This document shows, one piece after another, positions 11,373 to 21,642 of a stretch of 64,000 nt of DNA; the first letter of the stretch is position 1; each line of letters starts with the position of its first letter. The DNA lies in NCBI GenBank assembly GCA_007922225.1, contig ML679954.1, forward strand, positions 22,961,003-23,025,002. Reading direction: 5' to 3'. Below the pieces are notes generated by a model. The model did no database searches, was not told the DNA's origin, and saw nothing but the letters and a program-made list of their open reading frames with translations. The DNA is from Emydura subglobosa (taxonomy: Eukaryota; Chordata; Testudines; Chelidae). A program made the position numbers and the translations under genes.

Positions 11373-11375
<3 letters not shown>

Positions 11376-11813
11376 TACTCACCACATTACCAAAGAGGTA
11401 TATAATACAGCTCACAATTTTTCACATCAGGCAGTTAAAACATACGGACTAATATCTGTCACTGATGCGAGTTTTATTCTAAAAGGGATAGTAGAATTTA
11501 GCCCTCTCTATTTATTTCTTTACTTACCAAGAACTGTACAGGAAAGATGAGGTTTATGACATGCAAAATGCGGTGCACAGGCAAATGTGTCCGACTGACT
11601 TCTCAGTCATCTAGGGATATAAGCCCAATGGACAGAGCTGATCAACTACTCCTGTATCATAACACTGATTTTTGGAAATGTTTATATTAGTGCAGGGTGG
11701 ATGCTGCAGCAGCACTAATTCCTTCTCTTTCTCCCTTGTCCAATTTCCACACATCAGAGTTGACACCCTGGCTCTCATACATATATACTGCCAGTGGTCT
11801 GACTTCATTGGGA

Positions 11814-12300
11814 CTGTCACAGTTTAGGACAAGTGTATCTGTGTTTCCCCTCAGTGGCACAGCAAAGGCACCGATGCTCAGGCTTCAGCTCCCCAACTGT
11901 AGACCTTTTTGGGTCTCACTCTCATCTGACTGGAATATTTCCAGGCTGCACAATTGCCTGCCTTCTCAGCAGAATCAGGTGGCCCAAGCACACCTGCTTG
12001 CTTTCTCTTCAGAGACCGATAACAAAGTGCTTGTCAACAGATATAAGTGACCACATAGTTCTTTCCATGCAAGCCTATTTTATTCGTAAGGTAAAAAGCA
12101 CTATAGAGAAAACATATTAAAAATAATAAAAGAGCCTTTACCCATGCTGATAGGCTCACTTGAGAATCTCCCAACCCTAACACAGACTCTGGCAGGAGCA
12201 GTCCTTAAACTCCCCATCACAGCTTCAGCTCAGAACAAGCACACTCAGTGTGTTTAGTTCCCCCTTTATACACTTCAGGGGTCCTTTATCTGGAGTTTCC
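11814..12300 (-). mobile_element. LTR-like repeat, reverse orientation
   Basis: On the minus strand a TATA box (GTGTATAAAGGGGG) at about 12261-12273 is followed about 190 bp downstream by AATAAA (plus TTTATT at 12079-12084), and the unit ends ...CTGTGACAG at 11814. That order, promoter then poly(A) signal then CA-type end, is what an LTR shows. The 5' boundary is uncertain. GGGA occurs next to both proposed ends, but then only about 30 bp would precede the TATA box, so the repeat may extend to about 12540. Confidence 0.45.
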
Positions 12301-12540
12301 AGGGACAGGTAATTAGTAGACAACAGGTTTTCCTCCACAGATCATTACTTCAAAAGGGTGGATTTAAAGTGGGTCATTTGCTTTCTGCTCATCCCCAGGT
12401 ATTTCCTAGGAAATCTACTTTACATGCATTGTCCCCAAAGGTCCTTAGAAATTCCTAGCATTTGCATTAGTCAAATCCCTAGAAAAATTATATACAATAG
12501 CACACAAACAATTGCATTTTCAGTACAATGCACCCCAAAT

Positions 12541-13089
12541 ATATTAACCTAATTCCATAAGATTTAACTTAGTTCAATATATTTTTTATTAATTTAATAA
12601 AGGTTGTGCAGGATATTACAGGGGTAAACTACTATTCACCTTAAAGAAGGGCATTGGACTCTTATGCTAAAATTTGGAAAATCTGACATAATTCTGGCCA
12701 GCAGCTGTCTGATTTCTGCAGTCAAAATTTCCCATAATCCCAGATCTAAAAGTTAAAAATGTCTTCATCATTTAAAAACAAAACCCTAAAATTTGTTATG
12801 TAATGTATTCAATTAAAAAACAGGTTCAGTATGAAGAAAATGGCAACTTGACTCCTCAACTTGATTTCCCAGAACCCCTCAAGTCTTGAATCAGCATTCG
12901 CACTGTTTTCTCAGATATAAAAGCTGCAACTTCTGAGTGTACCTCCGTTACAGGAAGCTTCTACTGAAGGTGAAACAGGATATTCAGCAATGTTCCAATT
13001 TTTCACTGATCATCCCAGATCACAATCAAACAACCAGCTTCAAGAGAAGTTTGACAAGGTACCTTTTTTGACAATCACTATCTAGCTTG
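12541..13089. other. non-coding, nothing recognised
   Basis: AT-rich, no long frame and no familiar repeat. Confidence 0.4.
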
Positions 13090-13155
13090 GCTTACTCCAG
13101 ATAGGTTTGAGCTAGTTCCTACTGATTTCAATGAAAGCAGGATTGAGCCCAAAAT
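13090..13155. repeat. half-copy of the CAATGG-type palindrome
   Basis: The segment contains GAGCTAGTTCCTACTGATTT then CAATGAAAGCAGGATTGAGC, the right-hand pattern of the dispersed palindrome. Confidence 0.35.
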
Positions 13156-14439
13156 ATATATAACTGGTCTCTTAAGTATTTAAACAAAATAAACAAAAGT
13201 TTCTTGTTCAGTATATCAGTGTGGTACTATTGAAAATGTTACATATAGTTAGAGGATAGATGTCTTTGAGTGGTAAACGTAAGTGTTGTGTGGTTATTTC
13301 CAATTCAATTACAGTAATCTTATTGCTCACTAGTAGATGATGTGGTCTCTGTACACTGGGTAAGTACAATATAGTCACTCATGTGGATAAATGGAAAGCC
13401 AGCTTCAATGATACTTTATTTATTTCACAAGTAGAATATTTTGTCATTTTTATTCATTTTTCCATAGGCTTAGGGCCATATTTCTAAAGGTGTTTAGATG
13501 CCTAACTCCAACTGATTTCACCATGCTTAGGTTTATTTGAAAGACCATTGAAAGAATGGATCCAGTTTTTAGCTGATGTCTGAATTCGCAGACTGGAATT
13601 TGATACATGCTGGTACACTTATTTCTGCAATGTTCAGTAATTAATTTATTTGGTGAATTTTACAAGTGGGCATGACAGACATTGTTTCCTGTTGTAAAGA
13701 CATTTTCTTTATTCTCCATTTCTTTCTTAGTGTTGCCCCATTAAATTTATTTTCCTTCCTTCTACAATGAAGTTTTAAGCTAAAAGGCTCAGAGATCTGG
13801 GTGGAAAGTTAGCGTCATGAGATTTGCTGCTTCAGTTGTAATTCTTAATATTTTAATATTCTTATGGGTATAAAGTCATTTTGATGTTCCAGAATTTGCA
13901 TGCATAACTCCCCACATATCATGATGAGAATATACCCCTAAATTTTTAGTGACAGATGGAGTACTTAAATTGATCTGATCTGAATGATGATGTGCTAATT
14001 TGAATAAAATGACAAGTATATTTAATGCATGATGCACAAAGGGTAGGTTATATTTGGTGCTGTGAGAGAAAATAGTCATATGGTATCACTCTCAAATATA
14101 TTTTTTATACTATGAGAGTAGCACTTGTGAGGTGACAGTCTAGAGGAATGACAAGAAGTTGGGATGTAGCAGTGCTTGTGTTAGTAACTTTATCACTGAT
14201 GCACAGGTGGGGGTGGGTTGGACAAGTCAAATCCTGACTACAGAGTCATTTTCCCTCTCTCTGGTCCAATTACTGTTTAAATATTTTGTTATACTTATAA
14301 AATAAACAGCAGGATCATATTTCAAGGGATAAGGCAGTATGCTGCGTTTATTATGAATACAAAATGAAATATTTTGAAAAGCAATTGCCTAAAACACTCT
14401 CTCTCACACACACACATACACAAAGTTCTGCAGGAGGGA
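13156..14439. other. non-coding; one piece of TTTCTAAAGG..GCCTAACTCC repeat
   Basis: 13470-13555 holds CATATTTCTAAAGGTGTTTA then GATGCCTAACTCC and a facing GCTTAGGTTTATTTGAAAGA, a weak palindrome of the 50.3-kb type. Nothing else is recognised. Confidence 0.35.
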
Positions 14440-14950
14440 TATAATTACCAGTCTTTGTGTTGCCCGAGCTGAATCACTGGCCAGGTGATTCAGATACGAG
14501 GGTGGAGCCAGGCTCTGTCAGTCGTGACACAATGCTCTTTGGGGTTTGCAGAACAAGCCCAAAGTCCAGGTTTCTTCACTCCATTTTTATACTTATCTAT
14601 CCCCATTCGGGTCTCTGGATTTTGTCATGTCAGATAGTCTCCTTGTTTGATGTAATCGTCAATTACATTTGATGTTGCAAGTGTGACAGCTTTCCCATTA
14701 TTCTTTCATTCCTATTTCACACTTTGTCTTGTTCCTGTCCTTGGGTGTTAACTCCCCTGTTTTCCATGGTTATCTTGATCTTCGGCCATCTGGGTTTTAA
14801 AAGTTCTTTAAACAAAAGCATCTTCTCTCCCTCCTGCCCTTGAAGGCTGAGAACCATTACCTCAGCAATTACTCCCTCGCAATCTTATCTCAGCAGACTC
14901 AAACTGCATTCACTCCTCATTCATACTTACTAAAATCATTACATTTTTAT
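14440..14950 (-). mobile_element. LTR-like repeat, reverse orientation
   Basis: On the minus strand a clear TATA box (GTATAAAAATGGAG; plus 14579-14592) lies downstream of a purine-rich block (AGGGCAGGAGGGAGAGAAG) and is followed by CTTTGGGCTTGTTCTGC and GATTCAGCTCGGGC. The composition contrasts with the flanking AT-rich DNA. This is compatible with an endogenous-retrovirus type LTR. No target duplication could be fixed and the ends are approximate. Confidence 0.4.
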
Positions 14951-15519
14951 TCCATTACATTTGTACATTATCTTATACTTACTTACTAACATAATAAAAT
15001 CCTTATACCTACACCAATTTTATTAATACCAATTTTACTAAAAGGAAATAAAAGAAACTTATTTGTCCTCTCATTGCCCCATGATTTACACATCAACCAA
15101 ATTCCTGATATGCATTGGGCACTTTTCTTCACTTGTAAATTATCACAATTAGATTTCAGGATGTTCCCAAACATTCATTCATAGATGTTTACAAGCAGAG
15201 CCCCAATGTGTCATAAATGTTAAATCACAAAATGTTTAGGCAGGATGTTCCCACTCATATGTTCAAGTAGTCAATTATCATAGTAGAGCCTGGGGTGGCA
15301 TGAACAAAAAATCAATGTGTCTGGAACATCCCTATCTATAATGCCTAGTTTTGTTCTTTCAGTGTGAGGATTAACCCTCAAGCTTCAAATACATATCCAT
15401 GGTCCGGGCCTGCTCTGGTTCAGGCCTACGTTACAGTGCTGGGGCCTACATTTTATATTCAGTGGAACAGCTTCAGAAAGAGAGATGATGGAGAGAGAGA
15501 GACCCACTCCAGAATAGTC
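14951..15519. other. non-coding, nothing recognised
   Basis: AT-rich to mixed sequence without repeat or gene signals. Confidence 0.35.
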
Positions 15520-15620
15520 TATAGCATGGTGGTAAGGCACTCACCTAGGAGGGGGTAGGGCAGGGATTTGAACCTGGGTCTCCCACCTGTGGGCTGTAAC
15601 CACTGGCCTAAATGAGGAGC
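15520..15620 (-). repeat. tRNA-like SINE fragment with Pol III B box
   Basis: On the minus strand CCAGTGGTTACAGCCCAC is an A-box-like stretch, followed after 15 bp by the B-box-like GGTTCAAATCC (plus 15563-15573). This is the promoter arrangement of tRNA-derived SINEs. Related sequence occurs inside the composite at 31.6-31.9 kb. It is not a functional tRNA gene, since no cloverleaf stems are maintained. Confidence 0.5.
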
Positions 15621-15874
15621 CCTACTTGTTGTTGCAATTTTGTTAATCTAGGCTGAGAAACAAAATTTCTGGATGAAATTATTCAGCAATTCTGTGTCAA
15701 ATCATGAAATTTTTCAGGTCAATTGAAACTGCATATTTCTGTAAATAAACATTTTGTCTGATCATTTTTGCTGAACGCAACTTAGGAGCCTGAGTCTCTA
15801 TTGTAGCTAAACCTCTGTAAAGTTTCCATGGCCAAAGCTGCAAAGCTATGAATGTCTGAAAAATGAAACCTTAG

Positions 15875-15995
15875 GCCCCAAACCTGCAAATATATTGTGA
15901 ATATTCTTAACTTTATTCATCTGAGTAGCTCCGTTGAGGTCTATTGGACTACTCATGATGGGTAAAGTTAAGCATGTACATGTTTGTGAAATCCA
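15875..15995. repeat. palindromic repeat of the CAATGG/TAACTTTA type
   Basis: The arms TAACTTTATTCATCTGAGTA and CTACTCATGATGGGTAAAGT (followed by TA) face each other across GCTCCGTTGAGGTCTATTGG. It starts CCTTAGGCCCCAAACCTG. Confidence 0.6.
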
Positions 15996-17188
15996 AACAT
16001 TACTGAACGTTTTGAGGTAATATGGCTTTTATTCTTTTACTGTTTAGTGCAGATAATAAGGGAGCAATTAAAGGCACAGTGGTGAGAGTGAAGATATAGA
16101 ATAAATAATAAATATGAAGTGGAAATTTTATATACAAAAATAAAATTACAGATGCAGTTTCAAGCTGTAGCATGTCTAGTTTGGATTACTTATAAGTACT
16201 GATCTAGAAGAAACAATCTCCTTGAATCCTGTAATATTATGCACACTTAAGTTTTTCCTTTTTAATTTCTCAAAAAGCTTATGAGGAAATCCAAACTTTC
16301 ATGTTAGCTAATCTGAAATATTTTAGCATTGCACTTCAATGTTACATCAAAGAAATGTTGTCACTGCAAATTTGGCTAGTTTAATATTTTAAAATGGGAA
16401 TTGGGTGCATTTTATCATCCTGAATATTCTGTCAGGAAACAATAAATTTAAACTGAAGAATGAAATGATTTACACTGCTAACTTAAAAAAAATCCCATCC
16501 GAATTCAAATATGTAAGAAGCACATTGCAGGCTACTGAGGTATGTAAAATGAGGTATTGCACAATTCCAATGGTTGCTAAGCATTTATGACATAGTGGCT
16601 ATTTGAATGTGTAATCCAATGGTTTTTCACTTCTAAGACTTGAATTCAAATCCTATTTATAAAGTAGAAAAAGAACCTGATGATCTCACCTTTGTTCTCC
16701 TTTGTCCATCTAAGAAAATTAAATGTGCCAGGTCTGATAGTCTATTCAAGTGAAGATGACACAGTTGGGAAGAGAGATATGTTTCGATTAAAGTGCATTT
16801 TCAGAGCTGTGTGGAAAACCATGTAGTTGTTTCAAGTCAGTATTCTATACTAACTTATCTGAACACTAAATGCATTCTCCTTTAATTAAACTGGATTGGT
16901 AAAGACTGAAAAATCACTCATAGCTCTTCCCATCCTTTTCTTGAAGTTCAAGTTGCAACTTCAAGTTGAAATTGAAGGAGGAAGCACACTGCTAGAATGG
17001 GAGCAATCTTGTTGGTTTATTCTCTTTTTGTGTGCATGTATTTCTTTGGTTTCCAGAAGATTTTCTGCTTGGAATAAATAGAGGCTTGTTACAAAGTAGG
17101 AAATCCTTTTATCCTTGAGTTTTGGTGGGTTGAAGACAAAGAGGAAGAGGAGGTGCAAGTGAGAATGCTTGCGTCCAAACTATCACTT
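15996..17188. other. non-coding, nothing recognised
   Basis: AT-rich, with only short chance frames. Confidence 0.4.
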
Positions 17189-17260
17189 AAGGCCCATTCC
17201 TGCTTCTATTAAAATGAATGGGAGTTTTTACTTCAACAGCAATGGAATCAGGCCCTAAGG
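17189..17260. repeat. palindromic repeat of the CAATGG type
   Basis: AAGGCCCATTCCTGCTTCTA and CAATGGAATCAGGCCCTA are inverted ends around AATGAATGGGAGTTTTTAC. Confidence 0.5.
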
Positions 17261-17693
17261 ATTTATTCTTCTTAATCCTAGGGCTATTTAAGGTCCCTGA
17301 GACTACCTTTCTAGAGGAGGAAGAGCAGAAGCTCAATTTATTGCAGTCCTCCATTCTTTCCTAAGGAATGGGTTTATGGTAGTCAACAGTGACACTGTTT
17401 TAAAATTCCGGGAATAAAAGTGAAATCATCTGATGCTGCTTTGTAGATGTATGGTGGGTCTATTTGCCTAAATACTCATGTGCCTTGGGGATTTGTGTTG
17501 TATGTCATAGTGATGTGTGTCTTATTTGTTGTATAACTTTGTAATAGAATTAAATGGAATGGAGGGATTCAGAAGGAGAGTGGTATATATAGTACAGTGG
17601 ATAGTGTCATCATGCTTACCAACTCAACTTTTTAGGGAATTCATTGGCTGGGAGAAGAAGCTTCTCCCGAAGGTATAACTGATTTCATAGTCT
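17261..17693. other. non-coding, nothing recognised
   Basis: No gene or repeat signal is seen. Confidence 0.35.
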
Positions 17694-17800
17694 AGGGCTA
17701 TGTCTACACTGACGGCGGCAAAATCGCTGCCATCAGATCGACTGAGTGGTCAGTGAAGACCCGCTCAGTCGATCCAGAAGTGGTCTTGTCTACATTCCAT
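17694..17800. repeat. fragment of a GGGCTATGTCTACACT-type MITE
   Basis: It begins AGGGCTATGTCTACACTGAC, the terminus typical of GTCTAC-ended MITEs, followed by two facing copies of GATCGACTGAG / CTCAGTCGATC. The expected inverted far end is missing, so it is a truncated or rearranged copy. Confidence 0.5.
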
Positions 17801-18423
17801 GGGAGATGGAAGTCTGGCTGGAGAGCCCAGACCACAGAGGAGAATAGAGACATAAGACAAATGAACTACAACACCCATGAGGCACCATAGCAGCATTTTC
17901 AAATAGGGATATATCAGTTCTGGGCTGAAATACTTTGTTTTTTGGCCAAAAACTGAAAACTTAATTTGTTTGTTAAAGCCATTTTTCAACAGGAAACTGG
18001 GTTTTCAACCTTTTTTGAGCAAAAAGTATATTTTAAATTTTTCATTAAAAAACAATTTTTTTGACCAGACCTACAAGTCACTTCTGAAAAGTCAGACCAT
18101 GAAACTGACATCACAATTGCATTTTCTCTCACTTGAGCACACCAAAGATTTTTTAGCAGTGCCTTTGATTACAATGTGGGGAACTCTCAGGCCCAAAGTT
18201 AGCTTTATATCTTTGTACGGTCAGTGAATTTACTTTTTTCTATAGCTGAGGGCACAGATAAAATTGTAAATGAGAAATCTATTTTCGTCCTTTTTTGTAA
18301 TGTTAAAAATGTTTTTAAAAAAAGCTCGATTAATGAAGATTTATGCATCTGTTTTATATTTGCAACTTGTTTTATTGGCAGCTTTAAAGGTATTTTTAAA
18401 AATGTTTGTTTAATTTAACCAGT
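17801..18423. other. non-coding, T/A-run-rich
   Basis: Many poly-A and poly-T runs and TTTT/AAAA inverted pieces occur (for example CATTTTTCAACAGG and TTCATTAAAAAACAATTTTT). It could be a decayed palindromic repeat. Confidence 0.35.
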
Positions 18424-19950
18424 CAGTAGTCTCCAGAGTGAAGACTTCACCTTTAGTGCTGTGTCAATGCTCGGTCAAGCTTTAAAACGTCATTGCTTTT
18501 TGACACAATGATGGAACAGAAGCTTTGATTCTTGAGACTATCAACTGCATTGACAGTGGCTAAAATGATTAATCACATGTTTAAGTAAAATGTAACACAA
18601 CTGGCAAGCAAATGGTGTTCTCCAAAACATGATGTAACACAGGGTTTTCTCCTTCATCTAGAACAAAGACTGGCCCATGTAAGATATGTCATTTTCAGAT
18701 ATGGGTTGGAACAGTAACTATCGCTTTGATAGTACATCACACAAACTGTTTTACAACACCAGTATGGAATAGACAACAAGCAATCAATACACCTTTTTCA
18801 TTACTATTAAAAAAACCCCTCATCTTTCCAAACTGTAAGTCTGAAAGTTAACACCAGTAAGTATTTTCAAATGTAATGGAATTTGCAATGGAACCGTTTG
18901 TCATGTTTCTTGATTTTCTTTCTGTTGTTCCCTTAAGAATTAACTCTTGTGTGGTGCTTTGGACCATCCTGTATCTTTTTGATGGAGCAATCCAATGGTG
19001 CATGGTGATTATTACTTTAGGGATGCTGGCAGTGGCAACCATTGTAATGTCATGAACACTGCCTTGTGACCTTGCAGTGTTACAAGCAGCATTTGTGATA
19101 TCTATCTCTTCACCTACACCTTTGACTGGTGAAGAATACAAGTACGCTCATCCCACCAGAGTTGTTGGAATCAGAACTTGGTACACCAGCTTGTGGTTCC
19201 TTTTACCCACTAGTAGCAGATGTCTAGTGTTTATTGCATATGTTTGTATGTATTCATATCAGATGAAAGAGCAACATGCAAGTTCTATGATTATTTTGGC
19301 TCTTCTACCAGATGCACTCTTCCTGACAGTTAAGTTCTCTATATTTTCCCCACTTTTGACATGAGGCACACTCATATTTTCATTGCTTTCCTCATCAGCA
19401 GTCTCTAATTCTAAAACAGACTCTTCCATTGTTTGGGCAAATATTCAGATTCTGTATCAATACTGTTATAGCTATGAGTACCAAAATTATCATCAGCTTT
19501 ACCATCACAGCTATGAGTACCAGAATTATCATCATCTTTACCATCATAGCTATGAGTATCAGAATTATCTTCTAACATAGCACATATATTGATGAACAAT
19601 GGACAAGCTACTGAAAATGGCGGATAGTAAAATAGGATTGAAAGAGTTTTCATATTCTGCAATATGTTGTGTTAACGTCATTGGGCCATGATAAGTATGC
19701 AAGTTGTTCCAAAGGACAAGCTCTTCAGGAAGAAAAACATCCTTTTCTAAAAGTGATTGACTTTTCTATTTTATGAAAGGAATTTTTCAGGAAAACACAA
19801 ATATACTTCCTGTGCTATTCCATAAGGCCACACTTGCTGGTTTTTAATTTCTGGGTTTGATGTACTTTTTAAGGAAGACTCAAACTCTGTTATGTTTTCA
19901 TATAATTTTAAGTTGCAAAAATGCTTTTTTTCCATTAAAATGATTTCATT
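18424..19950 (-). pseudogene. unidentified decayed coding sequence, probable retrocopy
   Basis: Reading the minus strand from 19950, a string of open segments follows one another with only frame changes and a few stops. Segments are (a) about 19944-19765, containing NPEIKNQQVWPYGIAQEVYL and ending FPEKFLS; (b) about 19758-19577, containing FLPEELVLWNNLHTYHGPMT and TQHIAEYENSF; (c) 19662-19411, with three copies of a 13-residue acidic repeat (DGKxDDNxGTHSx); (d) about 19420-19270, containing ESVLELETADEESNENM and SGRRAKIIIELACC; (e) 19141-18848, containing GVGEEIDITNAACNTARSQG; and (f) weaker pieces down to about 18430, containing SNEKGVLIACCLFHTGV. The composition is protein-like, with a leucine- and glutamate-rich order and few stops. 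No introns interrupt about 1.5 kb, so a processed copy of an mRNA is the simplest reading. I do not recognise the parent gene, and a decayed transposon ORF is the alternative. No clear poly(A) or target duplication was found. Confidence 0.5.
19471..19587 (-). repeat. 39-bp tandem repeat, three units
   Basis: GCTATGAGTA recurs at 19471, 19510 and 19549, an exact 39-bp spacing, with AATTATCATCA.CTTTACCATCA between. As 39 is divisible by three, the unit encodes 13 residues in the minus-strand frame and keeps the frame, consistent with a repeat inside a former coding region. Confidence 0.85.
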
Positions 19951-20397
19951 TGTTATTCATACTTATTCCTTAGGGGTCTTGCCATGAGTAGTAAAGCTAG
20001 GTGGAAAGCATTCACAGGCAGTATAAGAGGAAACTAGTAATATAACTCGAACATGTATTTACATCTTTCTTAGAAAAAGAAAATATGAGTTCTCTTTTTA
20101 ATTATTAGTTGCCATGCTTGCTTTCATCAGTTTCTTTCTCTAGCCCTTTTCCTTTCCTTGCCAACTATGTTCATTTATTGAATATCAGAAATTTTAATTC
20201 TCTGCCCATGTCTTAATGCTGTCATCTTCACTCTCAAATCATGAAATGTTTCTCTGTGTGTGTGGGTGTGTGCGCGCGCACACATACTACTTCATGTATT
20301 ACAAACAATAACCAACTAATTTGTGAAAGTGCTTGGAATAGTAGGCTTGCATCCAAACTGACTAGATATCCTAGATTACTGGCAATGTTATTCTGCC
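19951..20397. other. non-coding, nothing recognised
   Basis: A short TGTGTGTGGGTGTGTGCGCG tract lies at about 20255-20280. Otherwise it is featureless. Confidence 0.35.
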
Positions 20398-20454
20398 TTG
20401 TAAGCCACAGCGCCTTCCTTTAGGGGAATAAACAGTGCCCGTTTACAAGTCTTT

Positions 20455-20750
20455 AGTCCCAGCCCCCTGCGGGGTGGGCTTCCTTCCTAGTCTGTAGCCC
20501 TCCAGCCCTCCCGTAGGGCAGGGCTGATTCGGGGTCGTAATCTCGGCCTTCCAACAGGCAGGATAGTGCAGCGGTCTGGTGTCCTCCCGGCCCTCAGGCA
20601 GGGCGGGGCAGGCAAGCAGTCTATAGTCCTTGGCCTGCAAGCCAGGCAGGACTGATGGGGCAGTCAATAGCCCCTGGCCTTCCCACAGGCAGGGCTAGCA
20701 AAATAGTCTGGAGCCCTGGCCTTGCAGGCAGGCAGGGCCAGTAGAGTTCG
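20455..20750. repeat. GC-rich minisatellite within copy A
   Basis: Diverged units repeat the pattern GGCCCTCAGGCAGGGCGGG followed by AGCAGTCTATAGTCC. I count about six to seven imperfect units of roughly 40-60 bp, against about three or four in copy B. Confidence 0.6.
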
Positions 20751-21421
20751 GTATCCTCTGCTAGCCACACGCAGAGGATGTCAAGCACTCCCGGGGTGGC
20801 TAGGGAAGGGGGAGGGGGATGCAGGCCCACCCAACTCCACTGCTTTCCAGCCCAGGGCCCTATCAGTGTCAAAGTTGTTTGCCACTGAGTCAGCAGGGCT
20901 CCAGCTGCAACACGCCGACGGGGTATAGCTCCTGACTAAACCGCTTGCTAGTCGGCTGCCCCCGGGCCTCTTTCTCCCACCCGGTCTCCGGTTACCTGCA
21001 GGCATTAGTCTTCCTCCGGGTCGCTGGGGTACTCTGTGAGCGGCATACCCACAAATTACTCCCCGTCGACTGATGGCAGATCCGTAAACTCCTCTGCGTT
21101 GTCAGCGGAAGGCAGCAACTCCAGGTCCCAGGGGTTCCTCCGGTCCACAGGGTTCAGTCACCTCCCAGGGGTCCCTGGCATCAGGCAGCTCCTCCAGGTC
21201 AAGGCCGGCCTCGGGGGTATTTCCCACCCAGGAGTCTTGGGTGGCTCATTCCAGCTACTAGGGCCTGGCGGCCCTGTCCAATCACTAGGGCCCGGCAATC
21301 CGGGCAGGTTTTGGATGCACCACTCGGTGGGGCGGTTGTTCCAAACAGCCGCTGGGGTGGGGCTCCAGGAAGACACATCTGCCTCCAGCAGCAGCTTCCT
21401 CTCTACCGAGCTGCTAGGCCA

Positions 21422-21432
21422 GCCTTTTATAG
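21422..21432 (-). promoter_or_regulatory. TATA box in GC-rich repeat copy A
   Basis: The reverse complement reads CTATAAAAGGC, a near-consensus TATA box inside an otherwise GC-rich sequence, upstream of the WGPPGP frame. Confidence 0.6.
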
Positions 21433-21614
21433 TTCCCCTTCCTGCCTTGGCTCTTCCCCTCTGTTTCCAGGCAGTTTGGCCTGTAGGGCCCTGTTCTGTC
21501 CAGCAGGCATGTCGTGACCCTTCCTCGGGCCCAGGCTCTGAAGAAGGCCACAGCATCTTGCTACATGCCTATTTTTTATTTCTGTATTAGATTGAAGTTT
21601 TTGTTTCATATATT

Positions 21615-21642
21615 TGTGTGTGTGTGTGTGTGTTTGTGTGTG
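21615..21642. repeat. (TG)n microsatellite
   Basis: An interrupted TG tract with one TTT break. Confidence 0.9.

Larger units (their letters stand above)
20398..21551 (-). mobile_element. GC-rich promoter-bearing repeat, copy A
   Basis: A sharply bounded GC-rich block in AT-rich surroundings, homologous to the block at 25.68-26.76 kb. Read on the minus strand it has: a hairpin-like end (plus 21519-21547, CCTTCCTC facing GAAGAAGG); a canonical TATA box (CTATAAAAGG); a frame rich in Trp/Gly/Pro (DWTGPPGP, then WEIP); after a frameshift DLEELPD; then DLELLPSAD; and an acidic peptide EYPSDPEED. CAG|GTAAC, a good splice-donor match, follows directly. Downstream are a conserved block (plus about 20795-20925) and a minisatellite. 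Stops and frameshifts show the frame is now dead. I cannot name the family. An LTR or the 5' region of an autonomous element are both possible. Confidence 0.6.

Noticed and set aside
11212..11550. 112-codon open frame with a long Cys-Val repeat
   Set aside because: It is a translation of the TA and TG microsatellites.
15520..15620. Possible tRNA gene on the minus strand
   Set aside because: A- and B-box-like sequences are present, but acceptor and anticodon stems do not form and the spacing is too short. It is a SINE fragment.
19471..19587. Evenly spaced repeats resembling a CRISPR array
   Set aside because: The 39-bp units are contiguous without unique spacers, keep a reading frame, and lie in vertebrate DNA.
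21036..21590. 184-codon plus-strand open frame in GC-rich DNA
   Set aside because: It is antisense to the TATA/WGPPGP frame of copy A. GC-rich sequence has few stops, and the frame is not shared with copy B as peptide blocks.
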